From Herbidospora yilanensis (lineage in GTDB: Bacteria; Actinomycetota; Actinomycetes; Streptosporangiales; Streptosporangiaceae), in assembly GCF_001570565.1 (NCBI RefSeq), contig NZ_BBXE01000018.1, positions 150,483 through 214,482 of the forward strand: a stretch of 64,000 nucleotides of DNA, given 5' to 3'. Below the pieces are notes generated by a model. The model did not search any database, had not been told where the DNA came from, and saw nothing but the letters and a program-made list of their open reading frames with translations. Positions 51,577 to 61,528 of the stretch are shown here, one piece after another. A program made the position numbers and the translations under genes. Positions within the stretch are counted from its first letter, which is position 1. Each line of letters begins with the position of its first letter.

Positions 51577-52448
51577 CCACCACGGCCCAATGGGTCGCCG
51601 GCGCGCGGCCCCGCACTCTCCCCGCGGCGGTCGTCCCGGTCGCGGCCGGCACCGGCGTCGCGATCGGCGAGGGCGGCTTCGTCTGGTGGGCGGCGCTGGC
51701 CGCCCTGTTCGTCGCGCTAGTCCTCCAGGTCGGCGTCAACTACGCCAACGACTACAGCGACGGCGTCAAGGGCACCGACGACGGCCGCGTGGGCCCCATG
51801 CGGCTCGTCGGCTCGAAGGCGGCCACCCCCAAGGCCGTGCTCACCGCGGCGCTCGGCTGCTTCGCCGCCGCCGCCGTGGTCGGCCTGGCCCTGGTCGTGG
51901 CGACGTCGGCGTGGTGGATGCTGGCCTTCGGGGCGTTGTCGATCCTGGCCGCCTGGTTCTACACCGGCGGCTCACGCCCCTACGGCTACCGCGCACTCGG
52001 CGAGTTGTCGGTGTTCTTCTTCTTCGGGCTGGTCGCCGTCATCGGCACCGCCTACGTCCAGGCCGGCTGGTCGTGGACGTCGGTGTGGGTGGCGGTGCCG
52101 GTCGGGCTGCTGGCCATGGCGCTGCTCGTGGTCAACAACCTGCGCGACCGCCAGACCGACGAGCCCGCCGGGAAACGCACCCTCGCGGTGGTCCTCGGCG
52201 ACCGCCGCACCCGCTTCCTCTACGCGGCCTGCCTGCTGGTGCCGTTCGCCTGCCTGGTGCCGCTGGTGTTCTCCCACCCGTTCGCGGCACTGGGCCTGCT
52301 CGCCCTCCCGCTGGCGGTGCGCCCGGTTCGCGAGGTCATGAACGGTCTTGAGGGCCGGGCGCTGATCGCGACCCTGCAGCAGACCGGCCGCCTCCAGATC
52401 GTCTTCGGCCTGCTCTTCGCCATCGGCCTGTCCGTCAACCTGGCCTGA
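51573..52448 (+). CDS. menA: 1,4-dihydroxy-2-naphthoate polyprenyltransferase
   Basis: The 291-residue UbiA-type membrane enzyme attaches the polyprenyl chain in menaquinone synthesis. It has about eight or nine membrane segments, the first Asp-rich motif in NYANDYSDGVKGTDD and the second in VVNNLRDRQTD. The GTG start at 51573 is fixed by the four-base overlap with the GNAT gene. No other men gene is in the window. Confidence 0.92.
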   Translation: MTTTAQWVAGARPRTLPAAVVPVAAGTGVAIGEGGFVWWAALAALFVALVLQVGVNYANDYSDGVKGTDDGRVGPMRLVGSKAATPKAVLTAALGCFAAAAVVGLALVVATSAWWMLAFGALSILAAWFYTGGSRPYGYRALGELSVFFFFGLVAVIGTAYVQAGWSWTSVWVAVPVGLLAMALLVVNNLRDRQTDEPAGKRTLAVVLGDRRTRFLYAACLLVPFACLVPLVFSHPFAALGLLALPLAVRPVREVMNGLEGRALIATLQQTGRLQIVFGLLFAIGLSVNLA

Positions 52449-52569
52449 AGAGCGTTCTTCTCCGTTACGGCTCCCGCCCACCCCGGCGCCGACCATCGGT
52501 TGTTCCGCCCGCCGCAGCCGGCGCCGACCGGCCGCGGTGGCTCGACCCTCGACGACCGGAGGCCCGCCC

Positions 52570-52596
52570 GCCCGGGGGTGCCATCATGCCCCGGGC
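52570..52596. terminator. Hairpin between convergent menA and dapB
   Basis: GCCCGGGG and CCCCGGGC form a perfect 8-bp stem with an 11-base loop in the 197-base gap between the two convergent genes. The rest of the gap shows nothing. Confidence 0.55.
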
Positions 52597-52645
52597 GACC
52601 GACGTTTTCGCGGCGAGCGCGGCGGCCGGTGGAAGGTCGTCGCGC

Positions 52646-53389
<744 letters not shown>

Positions 53390-53402
53390 CTAAGGCTAGC
53401 GG

Positions 53403-54713
53403 TCAGCTCACCGCGGCCGAAAAGTCCTTTCCGGCGAACGGGCCGATGACGGCCAGCGTGAGGGGCCGGGTCAGCACGTCGCCCGCCACCTCGGCGATGT
53501 CCTGCGCCGTGACGGCGTCGATGCGCTCCAGGACCTCGTCGACCGACATGAGCCGGTCGTAGACCAGTTCGCTCTTGCCGATCCGCGACATGCGCGAGCC
53601 GGTGTCCTCCAGGCCGAGCACGAGACCGCCGCGCATCTGGCCCTTGCCGCGCAGGATCTCCTCCTCGGTGAAGCCCTCGGTGACCACCCGCGCGACCTCG
53701 TCGCGGCAGATCTTGAGGACGTCGTCGATCTTGGAGGGGAGGCAGCCGACGTACACCCCGAACTGGCCGGTGTCGGCGTACTGCGAGGTGTAGCTGTAAG
53801 CGCTGTAGGCCAGGCCGCGCTTCTCCCGGATCTCCTGGAACAGGCGGGAGGACATGCCGCCGCCGAGCGCCGCGTTGAGCACCCCGAGGGCGAACCTGCG
53901 CTCGTCGGTGCGGCTGACGCCGGTCGTGCCGAGCACGAGGTTGGCCTGCTCGGTCGGCCGGTCGACCACCTTCACGCCGCGGTGGGCCGGCAGGCCCACG
54001 CCGCCCACGCGGGGCGCGATCGGCGCGGCGTCGCCGCCCAGCGCCCCCGCGCGCTCGTAGGCGCGGGCGACCAGTTCCACCACGTGCTCGTGGGACACGT
54101 TGCCGGCCACCGAGATCACGGTGTGGGTGGGCAGGTAGAAGCGCTGGTAGTACTCGTGGATGCGGTCGCGCGTGAGGGCGTTGATCGTCTCGTCGTTGCC
54201 GAGGATCGGGCGCCCGATCGGGGTGTCGCCGTAGAGCTGCTCGGAGAACGCCTCGTGGACCACGTCGGAGGGGTCGTCGTCGTGCATGGCGATCTCCTCC
54301 AGGATCACGCCCCGCTCCGACTCGACGTCGTCGGGGGTGATCAGGGACGAGGTGACCACGTCGGCCAGCACGTCGATCGCCAGCGGCAGGTCCTCGTCGA
54401 GGACCCGCGCGTAGTAGCAGGTGTACTCCTTGGCGGTGAACGCGTTGATCTCGCCGCCGATGCCCTCGATCGACGCGGAGATCTCCATCGCGTCGCGCGT
54501 GGGCGTGCCCTTGAACAGCAGGTGCTCAAGGAAGTGGGTGGCGCCGGTGTGCTCCGGGTCCTCGTCGCGCGAGCCGATGCCGACCCACGCGCCGACCGCG
54601 ACGGAACGCACGGTCGGCATGGTCTCGGTCACCACGCGGAGCCCACCGGGCAGGACGGTGCGGCGGATGACCCCCGCACCGTCCTTTCCGTCGAACAGGG
54701 TCGTCGTGATCAC
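53403..54713 (-). CDS. M16-family zinc peptidase
   Basis: The 436-residue protein has the inverted zinc motif [11 protein letters not shown] with the distal glutamate in [17 protein letters not shown], plus the second half-barrel ([20 protein letters not shown]). It has the form of a processing-peptidase-like M16B enzyme of the kind found downstream of pnp in actinobacteria; the natural substrate is unknown. GTG at 54713 overlaps the pnp stop (GTGA). Confidence 0.9.
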   Translation of the reverse strand: MITTTLFDGKDGAGVIRRTVLPGGLRVVTETMPTVRSVAVGAWVGIGSRDEDPEHTGATHFLEHLLFKGTPTRDAMEISASIEGIGGEINAFTAKEYTCYYARVLDEDLPLAIDVLADVVTSSLITPDDVESERGVILEEIAMHDDDPSDVVHEAFSEQLYGDTPIGRPILGNDETINALTRDRIHEYYQRFYLPTHTVISVAGNVSHEHVVELVARAYERAGALGGDAAPIAPRVGGVGLPAHRGVKVVDRPTEQANLVLGTTGVSRTDERRFALGVLNAALGGGMSSRLFQEIREKRGLAYSAYSYTSQYADTGQFGVYVGCLPSKIDDVLKICRDEVARVVTEGFTEEEILRGKGQMRGGLVLGLEDTGSRMSRIGKSELVYDRLMSVDEVLERIDAVTAQDIAEVAGDVLTRPLTLAVIGPFAGKDFSAAVS

Positions 54714-57046
54714 GAGTTGCGGTCGTCCCGTCCGGAACGGCTGCGGGTGCGGCGGCGGCGGGGCTCCCCACCGTCGTCGGCACGGGAGTCGCCACGGTCA
54801 CCGCGGGCCTCGGCCTGCTCGGCGGGGGCCTCTTCGGGCTCGCCGGCCTCGGCGCGGGCCGCCTTCTCGGCGGCCTCCTTCTCCACGACCTCGACCGGGA
54901 CCAGGGAGAGCTTGCCGCGCGAGTCGATCTCGGCGATCTCGACCTGGATCTTCTCGCCGACGCCCATCACGTCTTCCACGTTCTCGATGCGCTTGCCGCC
55001 GTGCAGCTTGCGGATCTGGGAGACGTGGAGGAGGCCGTCCTTGCCGGGCATGAGGCTGATGAACGCGCCGAAGGCGGCGATCTTGACGACCGTGCCCAGG
55101 TAGCGCTCGCCGACCTCCGGCATGTGCGGGTTGGCGATGGCGTTGATCGCGCTCCGGGCCGCCTCGGCCGAGGGGCCGTCGGTGGCGCCGATGTAGATCG
55201 TGCCGTCGTCCTCGATGGTGATCTCGGCGCCCGTGTCGTCCTGGATCTGGTTGATCATCTTGCCCTTCGGGCCGATGACCTCGCCGATCTTGTCTACGGG
55301 AACCTTGATCGTGATGATGCGCGGCGCGGTCGGGTTCATCTCCGCCGGGGAGTCGATCGCCTCCTGCATCACGTCGAGGATGGCCAGGCGGGCGCCGCGC
55401 GCCTGCTTGAGCGCGGCGGCCAGCACCGAGGCGGGAATGCCGTCGAGCTTGGTGTCGAGCTGGAGCGCGGTGATGACGTCCTTGGTGCCGGCGACCTTGA
55501 AGTCCATGTCGCCCATGGCGTCTTCGGCGCCCAGGATGTCGGTCAGGGTGACGTAGGTGTCGCCCTCGCCGATCAGGCCCATCGCGATGCCGGCCACCAT
55601 CTCCTTGAGCGGCACACCGGCGTCGAGCAGCGCCATCGTGGACGCGCAGACCGAGCCCATCGAGGTCGAGCCGTTGGAGCCCAGGGCCTCGGAGACCTGG
55701 CGGATGGCGTAGGGGAACTCCTCGCGGCTCGGGAGAACCGGGATGAGCGCCCGCTCGGCCAGCGCGCCGTGGCCGATCTCGCGGCGCTTGGGCGAGCCCA
55801 CGCGGCCGGTCTCACCGGTCGAGTAGGGCGGGAAGTTGTAGTTGTGCATGTAGCGCTTGGTGCGCTCCGGGTTGAGCGTGTCGATCATCTGCTCCATGCG
55901 GAGCATGTTCAGCGTGGTGATGCCCAGGATCTGGGTCTCGCCGCGCTCGAACAGGGCCGAGCCGTGCACCCGCGGGATCACGTGGACCTCGGCGTTGAGC
56001 TGCCGGATGTCCTTGGTGCCGCGGCCGTCGATGCGGACGCCCTCGTTGACGACGCGCTCGCGCATCAGCTTCTTGGTGAGGCTGCGGTAGGCGGCCGACA
56101 GTTCCTTCTCGCGGCCCTCGAAGTCGGCCAGCAGCTTCTCGCCGACCAGGCCCTTGACCCGGTCGATCTCGGCCTCGCGCTCCTGCTTGCCCGCGATGGT
56201 CAGCGCGGCGGCCAGCTCGGAGCGCACCGCGCCCTCGACGGCGGCCAGGGCGTCTTCCTGGTAGTCGAGGAAGATCGGGAACTCGGCGGTCTCCTTGGCG
56301 GCGACCTGCGCCACCTTCGCCTGGGCCTCGCACAGGACCTTGATGAACGGCTTGGCCGCCTCAAGACCCTGGGCCACGGTCTCCTCGGTGGGCGCGACGG
56401 CGCCCTCGGCGACCAGCTTCAGCGTGTCCTTGGTCGACTCGGCCTCGACCATCATGATCGCGACGTCGCCGTCGGCCAGGACCCGGCCGGCCACGACCAT
56501 GTCGAAGGTCGCGCCCTCAAGCTCGGTGTGGGTCGGGAACGCCACCCACTGGCCGCTGATCAGCGCGACCCGGACGCCGCCGATGGGGCCCGAGAAGGGC
56601 AGCCCGGCGAGCTGGGTCGAGAGGCTGGCGGCGTTGATCGCGACGACGTCGTAGAGGTGCTCCGGCTGGAGCGCCATGACGGTGGCGACGATCTGGATCT
56701 CGTTGCGCAGGCCCTTGACGAACGAGGGGCGCAGCGGCCGGTCGATCAGACGGCAGGTCAGGACCGCGTCTTCGGACGGGCGGCCCTCACGGCGGAAGAA
56801 CGAGCCGGGGATGCGGCCCGCGGCGTACATGCGCTCTTCGACGTCGACCGTGAGCGGGAAGAAGTCGAGGTTCTCCTTGGGGTTCTTCGAGGCGGTGGTC
56901 GCGGAAAGGACCATCGTCTCGTCGTCGAGGTAGACGACGGCGGACCCCGCCGCCTGGCGCGCGAGACGGCCGGTCTCGAACCGGATCGTTCGCGTGCCGA
57001 AGGAGCCGTTGTCGATGACGGCTTCCGTGCTGTGGACACCCTCCAC
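54710..57046 (-). CDS. pnp: Polyribonucleotide nucleotidyltransferase (PNPase)
   Basis: The 778-residue phosphorolytic 3'-exonuclease (in actinobacteria also able to add tails) has two RNase PH domains ([20 protein letters not shown], then [20 protein letters not shown]). A KH domain ([20 protein letters not shown]) and an S1 domain ([20 protein letters not shown]) follow. The tail is acidic, then basic ([16 protein letters not shown]). GTG at 57046 has AAGGAGG upstream. The leader between it and rpsO holds hairpins. Confidence 0.96.
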   Translation of the reverse strand: MEGVHSTEAVIDNGSFGTRTIRFETGRLARQAAGSAVVYLDDETMVLSATTASKNPKENLDFFPLTVDVEERMYAAGRIPGSFFRREGRPSEDAVLTCRLIDRPLRPSFVKGLRNEIQIVATVMALQPEHLYDVVAINAASLSTQLAGLPFSGPIGGVRVALISGQWVAFPTHTELEGATFDMVVAGRVLADGDVAIMMVEAESTKDTLKLVAEGAVAPTEETVAQGLEAAKPFIKVLCEAQAKVAQVAAKETAEFPIFLDYQEDALAAVEGAVRSELAAALTIAGKQEREAEIDRVKGLVGEKLLADFEGREKELSAAYRSLTKKLMRERVVNEGVRIDGRGTKDIRQLNAEVHVIPRVHGSALFERGETQILGITTLNMLRMEQMIDTLNPERTKRYMHNYNFPPYSTGETGRVGSPKRREIGHGALAERALIPVLPSREEFPYAIRQVSEALGSNGSTSMGSVCASTMALLDAGVPLKEMVAGIAMGLIGEGDTYVTLTDILGAEDAMGDMDFKVAGTKDVITALQLDTKLDGIPASVLAAALKQARGARLAILDVMQEAIDSPAEMNPTAPRIITIKVPVDKIGEVIGPKGKMINQIQDDTGAEITIEDDGTIYIGATDGPSAEAARSAINAIANPHMPEVGERYLGTVVKIAAFGAFISLMPGKDGLLHVSQIRKLHGGKRIENVEDVMGVGEKIQVEIAEIDSRGKLSLVPVEVVEKEAAEKAARAEAGEPEEAPAEQAEARGDRGDSRADDGGEPRRRRTRSRSGRDDRNS

Positions 57047-57123
57047 GGGGGACCTCCTTATTCGGGTCGGTCACCCCACGTCGCCGGCTCCCGGAGGTGC
57101 GGCGCCGGTCTTCGATCGAAGCG

Positions 57124-57142
57124 CCCGGTCGCGTCGACCGGG
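57124..57142. other. Hairpin in the pnp leader
   Basis: CCCGGTCG and CGACCGGG pair around CGT, about 80 bases before the pnp start. pnp leaders are commonly folded and cut by RNase III in self-regulation, and this could be part of such a structure. The rest of 57047-57238 shows no gene. Confidence 0.45.
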
Positions 57143-57238
57143 GGCCACTACCGAGGACCGGCCCTCTTTTTCCGCGGAATGACGCGGGGCACTGGTTTCA
57201 CGGGTGGTGTGGTTTGTTCAGTTGTGGGTGTTACAAGG

Positions 57239-57269
57239 AAGGGAGCGGCGAGACGATCGCCGCTCCCTT
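57239..57269 (-). terminator. Terminator after rpsO
   Basis: AAGGGAGCGGCGA and TCGCCGCTCCCTT form a perfect 13-bp stem with a 5-base loop, 8 bases after the rpsO stop. It separates rpsO from pnp. Confidence 0.85.
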
Positions 57270-57277
57270 CAGGCGCG

Positions 57278-57547
57278 CTATCGGCGCAGACCCAGCCGCT
57301 CGATCAGCGTGCGGTAGCGGGTGATGTCCTTCGCCTGCAGGTACTTCAGCAGGCGGCGGCGGCGGCCGACCAGCAGGAGCAGGCCGCGGCGGCTGTGGTG
57401 GTCGTGCTTGTGGGTCTTGAGGTGCTCGGTCAGGTCGCTGATGCGCTTGCTCAGCAGCGCGATCTGCACCTCGGGGGACCCGGTGTCGCCCTCGCTGGCG
57501 CCGTATTCGGCGACGATGGCCTTGGTCGTGGCGGTGTCGAGCGACAC
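57278..57547 (-). CDS. rpsO: 30S ribosomal protein S15 (uS15)
   Basis: The 89-residue protein has the normal length and S15 signature ([40 protein letters not shown]). It binds 16S rRNA in the platform of the small subunit. GTG at 57547 is preceded by GGAGAAGC. Confidence 0.97.
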   Translation of the reverse strand: MSLDTATTKAIVAEYGASEGDTGSPEVQIALLSKRISDLTEHLKTHKHDHHSRRGLLLLVGRRRRLLKYLQAKDITRYRTLIERLGLRR

Positions 57548-57672
57548 TGCTTCTCCTTTGTTCCATGGGCACGCGTAGCCATTGCGATCCCGCGAACGAC
57601 CGTGCGTGCCTACAGTCGCCGTGACGAGAAGCCGGTGATTACTCAGCCGACATACAAGGCTACCACCGCCCG

Positions 57673-58605
57673 TTAACCAGCCGAGACGGTCAGTCTCCGG
57701 GCCTGGTCGACGTCGGCGCGCATCTGTTCGACCAGAGCGTCGACCGAGTCGAACTTCAGGGTGTCGCGCAGCCGGGCCAGGAAGTCGACCGAGACGTGGA
57801 GGCCGTAGAGGTCGAGATCGTCGCGGTCGAGGGCGTAGGCCTCGACCGTCCGGACGACGCCTTCGAAGGTCGGGTTGGTGCCGATCGAGATCGCCGCGGG
57901 CCAGCGCTCGTCGGGCGACTCCAGCCAGCCGGCGTAGACGCCGTCGGCCGGGATGGCCGTGTAGGGCGCCGACTCGACGTTGGCGGTCGGGAAGCCGAGC
58001 GCCTTGCCGCGCTGGTGGCCCCGGACCACCACGCCGTCGACCCGGTGGAGGCGGCCCAGCTCGTCGGCCGCGGCGGCCACGTCGCCGTCGGTGAGGTGCT
58101 GGCGGATCAGCGAGGAGGTGATGTCCTCGAGACTGCTGACCAGCGGCACGCCGACGGCGACGAAGTCGTACTTCTCGCCGAGTTCGCGCAGGGTGTCGAG
58201 GTTGCCGGCGGCCTTGTGGCCGAACCGGAAGTTCTCCCCCACCACGACCCCGGCGGCGTGCAGCCGGTCGACCAGGGCGATCTGCACGAACTCCTCGGGC
58301 GAGGTGCGCGAGAACTCCAGCGTGAACGGCAGGATCAGCACCGCGTCGACCCCGAGGGCGCCGAGCAGCTCGATGCGCCGGTGGGGCGTGGAGAGCTGGG
58401 GGGGATGGCTGCCGGGCCGCACCACCTCGTCGGGGTGGGGGTCGAAGGTCACCGCGACCGACGCGACCCCGAGCTCATGGGCGAGGTCGACGGCCCGGCG
58501 CACCAGCGTCTGGTGACCCCGGTGGACGCCGTCGAACACCCCGATCGTGACGACGGACCGGCCCCAGTCCGCGGGCACGTCGTCAAGTCCGAGCCAGCCA
58601 CGCAC
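57673..58605 (-). CDS. ribF: Bifunctional riboflavin kinase/FAD synthetase
   Basis: The 310-residue enzyme makes FMN and then FAD. The N-terminal nucleotidyltransferase has [20 protein letters not shown] and [16 protein letters not shown]; the C-terminal kinase has [13 protein letters not shown] and [10 protein letters not shown] prefer GTG at 58605 ([17 protein letters not shown]) over the TTG at 58617 because a GGGGG lies five bases before it and homologues begin there. The stop is TAA, rare in this window. Confidence 0.94.
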   Translation of the reverse strand: MRGWLGLDDVPADWGRSVVTIGVFDGVHRGHQTLVRRAVDLAHELGVASVAVTFDPHPDEVVRPGSHPPQLSTPHRRIELLGALGVDAVLILPFTLEFSRTSPEEFVQIALVDRLHAAGVVVGENFRFGHKAAGNLDTLRELGEKYDFVAVGVPLVSSLEDITSSLIRQHLTDGDVAAAADELGRLHRVDGVVVRGHQRGKALGFPTANVESAPYTAIPADGVYAGWLESPDERWPAAISIGTNPTFEGVVRTVEAYALDRDDLDLYGLHVSVDFLARLRDTLKFDSVDALVEQMRADVDQARRLTVSAG

Positions 58606-58739
58606 GTCGACCCCCAACAGGCAATTGGCGAAGTAGTGCTAAGCGTCCCACACACCCCGGAACCCAAGGACGCCGAGGGCGTGACGAACCGGGAAAACCC
58701 ACGACCGGCGTTTTCGTGCGCACCACCCGGAGGATCACG

Positions 58740-59624
58740 CTAGGAGACGAACACCGCCAAGGGCTTGGCGGCTCCGCCCTTCTCCTCGACCAGGGCCAGC
58801 AGTTCACCGCCGGGCGCGAAGACGCCGATCGGCCCCTCCCCCAGCCCGGCCGCCTTCAGCCGGCCGCCGTGGGAGACCAGGCGGGCCTCCTCCTCGGTGA
58901 CGTCGCGGCGCGGGAAGGCCTGGGAGACGGCGTCGGCGATGGGCAGGATGACGCACTCCTTCTGGAGCGCCTCGATGCTCAGCGCGTTCTCGGTCGTATA
59001 GGGCCCCACCCGCGTCCGGCGCAGCGCCGTCAGGTGGCCGCCGACCCCCAGCCCGTCGCCGAGATCCCTGGCCAGGGAGCGGATGTACGTACCGGAGGAG
59101 CAGGTGATGGTGGCCGTGACGTCGACGGACTCCCCCAGCGTCACGGAGGTCACCTCGAAGGAGTGGACCGTGATCGGCCGGGCCCGGAGCGCGACCTCCT
59201 CGCCCTGGCGGGCCAGCTTGTAGGCCCGCTCGCCGTTCACCTTGATCGCGCTGACCTGCGGCGGGACCTGCATGATCAGCCCGGTCAGCGCCGCGACGCC
59301 CTGCTGGACGTCTTCGGCGGTCACCGCGGCGGCGGAGGCACGGCCGGTCTCCTCGCCCTCGGCGTCGTCGGTGTTGGTCGAGACGCCGAGGCGCATCGTG
59401 GCCTCGTACACCTTCTCGGTCAGCGCCAGGTGGCCCAGCAGGCGGGTGGCCTTCTCGACCCCGACGACCAGCACGCCGGTCGCCATCGGGTCGAGGGTGC
59501 CGGCGTGGCCGACCTTGCGGGTGCCGGCGATGCCGCGCATCTTGCCGACGACGTCGTGGGAGGTCCAGCCCGAGGGCTTGTCGACGATGATGATCCCGCT
59601 CGGCGGCGGGGGGCGTCTGGTCAC
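58740..59624 (-). CDS. truB: tRNA pseudouridine(55) synthase TruB
   Basis: The 294-residue enzyme makes pseudouridine 55 in tRNA. It has IIIVDKPSGWTSHDVVGKMR and the catalytic aspartate in GHAGTLDPMATGVLVVGV, then SAIKVNGERAYKLAR and a C-terminal PUA-like part. GTG at 59624 overlaps the nrnA stop (GTGA); the long open frame farther upstream is only overlap with other genes. The 58606-58739 gap shows nothing but the ribF upstream region. Confidence 0.95.
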   Translation of the reverse strand: MTRRPPPPSGIIIVDKPSGWTSHDVVGKMRGIAGTRKVGHAGTLDPMATGVLVVGVEKATRLLGHLALTEKVYEATMRLGVSTNTDDAEGEETGRASAAAVTAEDVQQGVAALTGLIMQVPPQVSAIKVNGERAYKLARQGEEVALRARPITVHSFEVTSVTLGESVDVTATITCSSGTYIRSLARDLGDGLGVGGHLTALRRTRVGPYTTENALSIEALQKECVILPIADAVSQAFPRRDVTEEEARLVSHGGRLKAAGLGEGPIGVFAPGGELLALVEEKGGAAKPLAVFVS

Positions 59625-60607
59625 GCGAGCAGCTCCGTGAGGCGGGCGACGGTCTCCTGCGGGGTCTCGCGGGAGGAGAACCCGGCCGCGCCGGGGTGCC
59701 CGCCACCCCCCAGGGCGGTGCAGGCGCGGCCCACGTCGGCCGTGCCCTTCGCGCGGGCCGAGACGTTCCAGGTGCCTTCGTCGTCTTCCTTGAAGACCAC
59801 GGCCACCTCGGCGTCGTCGACCTTGCGCAGGACGTCGATGATCCCTTCGACCTCGTCGTAGGGCAGTGCGTTCAGGGCGCGGTCTTCCCTGGTCACGGTC
59901 GTCCAGACCAGCCCGGCGCCGCCGACGGCCGACGGGTCGAGCCGGGCCCGCGACAACGCGGCGCCCAGAACCCGCAGGTAGCCGAACGGAGAGCGGTCCC
60001 ACAACTCCCGCGCGATGGCGTCGGGGTCGAGGCCCGCGTCCAGCAGCCGCCCGGCCAGGGCGTGGACGGCGGGGGTGGTCGAGCTGTAGCGGAACGACCC
60101 GGTGTCGGTCACCAGGGCGGTGTAGAGGCAGGTCGCGATGTCCCGGTCGATCTGGAGCCCCAGCCGCCGGATCAGCTCCTCGGTCAGCACGGCCGTGGCC
60201 GCCGCCTTCGGGTCGACGAGCTGGACCGTGCCGAACCCGGTGTTGGACGCGTGGTGGTCGAGCACCACCAGCTCCCGCGCGGCCTTGGCCGCCGGGACGA
60301 GCAGGCCCAGCCGCTCGATCGTGGCGGCGTCGAAGGTGATCATCAGGTCCGGCTCGGCCGGGAAGCGCGCGGATTCGACCAGGAGGTCCTGGCCGGGCAG
60401 GAAACGCAGCAGCCGGGGCACGGTCAGCGTGTGGTCGCCGAAGGAGGCGACCACGTGCCTGCCGGACCGCCGGAGCGCCTGGCCGAAGGCCAGCATCGAA
60501 CCCAGGGCGTCGCCGTCGGGGGTGACGTGACAGGCCAGGGCGATCGAGTCGTGCGAACCGATGAGCGCGACCGCGCGCGCCCATTCGGCCTCGGGAGGGA
60601 GCGTCAC
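59621..60607 (-). CDS. DHH/DHHA1 phosphoesterase, NrnA-like oligoribonuclease/pAp phosphatase
   Basis: The 328-residue protein has the DHH motifs [41 protein letters not shown] and [12 protein letters not shown], and the DHHA1 motif [11 protein letters not shown]. It degrades nano-RNA or cyclic dinucleotide products and can dephosphorylate pAp. GTG at 60607 overlaps the rbfA stop (GTGA). Confidence 0.92.
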   Translation of the reverse strand: MTLPPEAEWARAVALIGSHDSIALACHVTPDGDALGSMLAFGQALRRSGRHVVASFGDHTLTVPRLLRFLPGQDLLVESARFPAEPDLMITFDAATIERLGLLVPAAKAARELVVLDHHASNTGFGTVQLVDPKAAATAVLTEELIRRLGLQIDRDIATCLYTALVTDTGSFRYSSTTPAVHALAGRLLDAGLDPDAIARELWDRSPFGYLRVLGAALSRARLDPSAVGGAGLVWTTVTREDRALNALPYDEVEGIIDVLRKVDDAEVAVVFKEDDEGTWNVSARAKGTADVGRACTALGGGGHPGAAGFSSRETPQETVARLTELLA

Positions 60608-61080
60608 TTCGCGCTTCGCTCGGACACCTCGTCGGTGTCGTCCTCGAACTCGTCGTCGAACTCGTCTTCTTCCTTCTTGTACGGATCGGCGTCGCCCGCG
60701 TAGGCGGCGCCCTCCGCCTTCTTGGCGATCTCGGCGTCGCGCGCCCTGGCCTCGGCGAGCAGGTCGTCCATGTGCCGGGCCGAGTCGGGCAGGGGGTCGT
60801 GGGTGAACGTGAGGGTGGGCGTGTGCCGCAGCCCGGTCTGCCGGCCGACCTCCGAGCGGATGATGCCCTTGGCGCTCTCCAGCGCCGCGGCGGTGTCCTT
60901 ACGCTCGGCGTCCGACCCGAAGACGGTGTAGAAGACCGTCGCCTCGCCCAGGTCGTTGGTGACCCGGGTGTCGGTGACGGTGACGAACCCCAATCGCGGA
61001 TCCTTGATCCGCCGTTCCAGCATCTCGGCGACGATCTGCTGGATTCGGTCCGCCAGTTTCCTGGCTCGCGCGGCGTCCAT
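60604..61080 (-). CDS. rbfA: 30S ribosome-binding factor A
   Basis: The 158-residue protein has the KH-like RbfA core ([40 protein letters not shown]). The long acidic tail ([20 protein letters not shown]) is typical of actinobacterial RbfA. It assists late 30S maturation at low temperature. The ATG at 61080 has GGGGGAG upstream. Confidence 0.95.
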   Translation of the reverse strand: MDAARARKLADRIQQIVAEMLERRIKDPRLGFVTVTDTRVTNDLGEATVFYTVFGSDAERKDTAAALESAKGIIRSEVGRQTGLRHTPTLTFTHDPLPDSARHMDDLLAEARARDAEIAKKAEGAAYAGDADPYKKEEDEFDDEFEDDTDEVSERSAK

Positions 61081-61132
61081 GGGCGCGCTCCCCCTTCTTC
61101 CGGATGTACGGCTGACGCTGCGACCTGGCGGT

Positions 61133-61429
61133 CTATTCCTCGTCGTTGAACAAACGATGCCGAGCCGACAGCAGCTCGATCTCGGGGCGGAAGGCGACGG
61201 CCCGCTCGCACGCGTTCATGACCTCATCGACGTTCCCGGCCGAACCGGAGACGACGGCGACGCCGATCTCGGCTCTTCGGTGCAGTTCGTGATGGCCGGT
61301 CTCGGCCACCGCGACCGCGGGGAACCGCCGGCGCAGCTCGGCGATGAGGGGACGGACAACGGACCGCTTCTCCTTCAGCGAGTGAACGTCGCCGAGGAGG
61401 ATGTCCAACGTCAGAGCACCGACATACAT
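61133..61429 (-). CDS. DUF503 family protein (YlxP-like)
   Basis: The 98-residue protein begins [20 protein letters not shown] and has [23 protein letters not shown]503 proteins are conserved between infB and rbfA, and a role in translation or ribosome assembly is suspected. The ATG at 61429 fits the family; a TTG at 61447 is the alternative. Confidence 0.9.
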   Translation of the reverse strand: MYVGALTLDILLGDVHSLKEKRSVVRPLIAELRRRFPAVAVAETGHHELHRRAEIGVAVVSGSAGNVDEVMNACERAVAFRPEIELLSARHRLFNDEE

Positions 61430-61483
61430 GTGTTGTTGTGGCGCCAATAGACCCTGGCGCGTGGGTCGTGTTCCTACAGGAAA

Positions 61484-61514
61484 CCGGTTCCCGGCCGCGT
61501 CGGCCGGGAACCGG
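61484..61514 (-). terminator. Terminator-like hairpin after infB
   Basis: CCGGTTCCCGGCC and GGCCGGGAACCGG form a perfect 13-bp stem with a 5-base loop, followed on the minus strand by TTTCCTG. It lies 15 bases after the infB stop and would reduce read-through into the DUF503 gene. Confidence 0.75.
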
Positions 61515-61528
61515 ATGGTCAGCCCTCG

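Noticed and set aside
55001..57676. 891-codon open frame on the plus strand
   Set aside because: It is the shadow of pnp and rpsO, both of which are certain on the minus strand.
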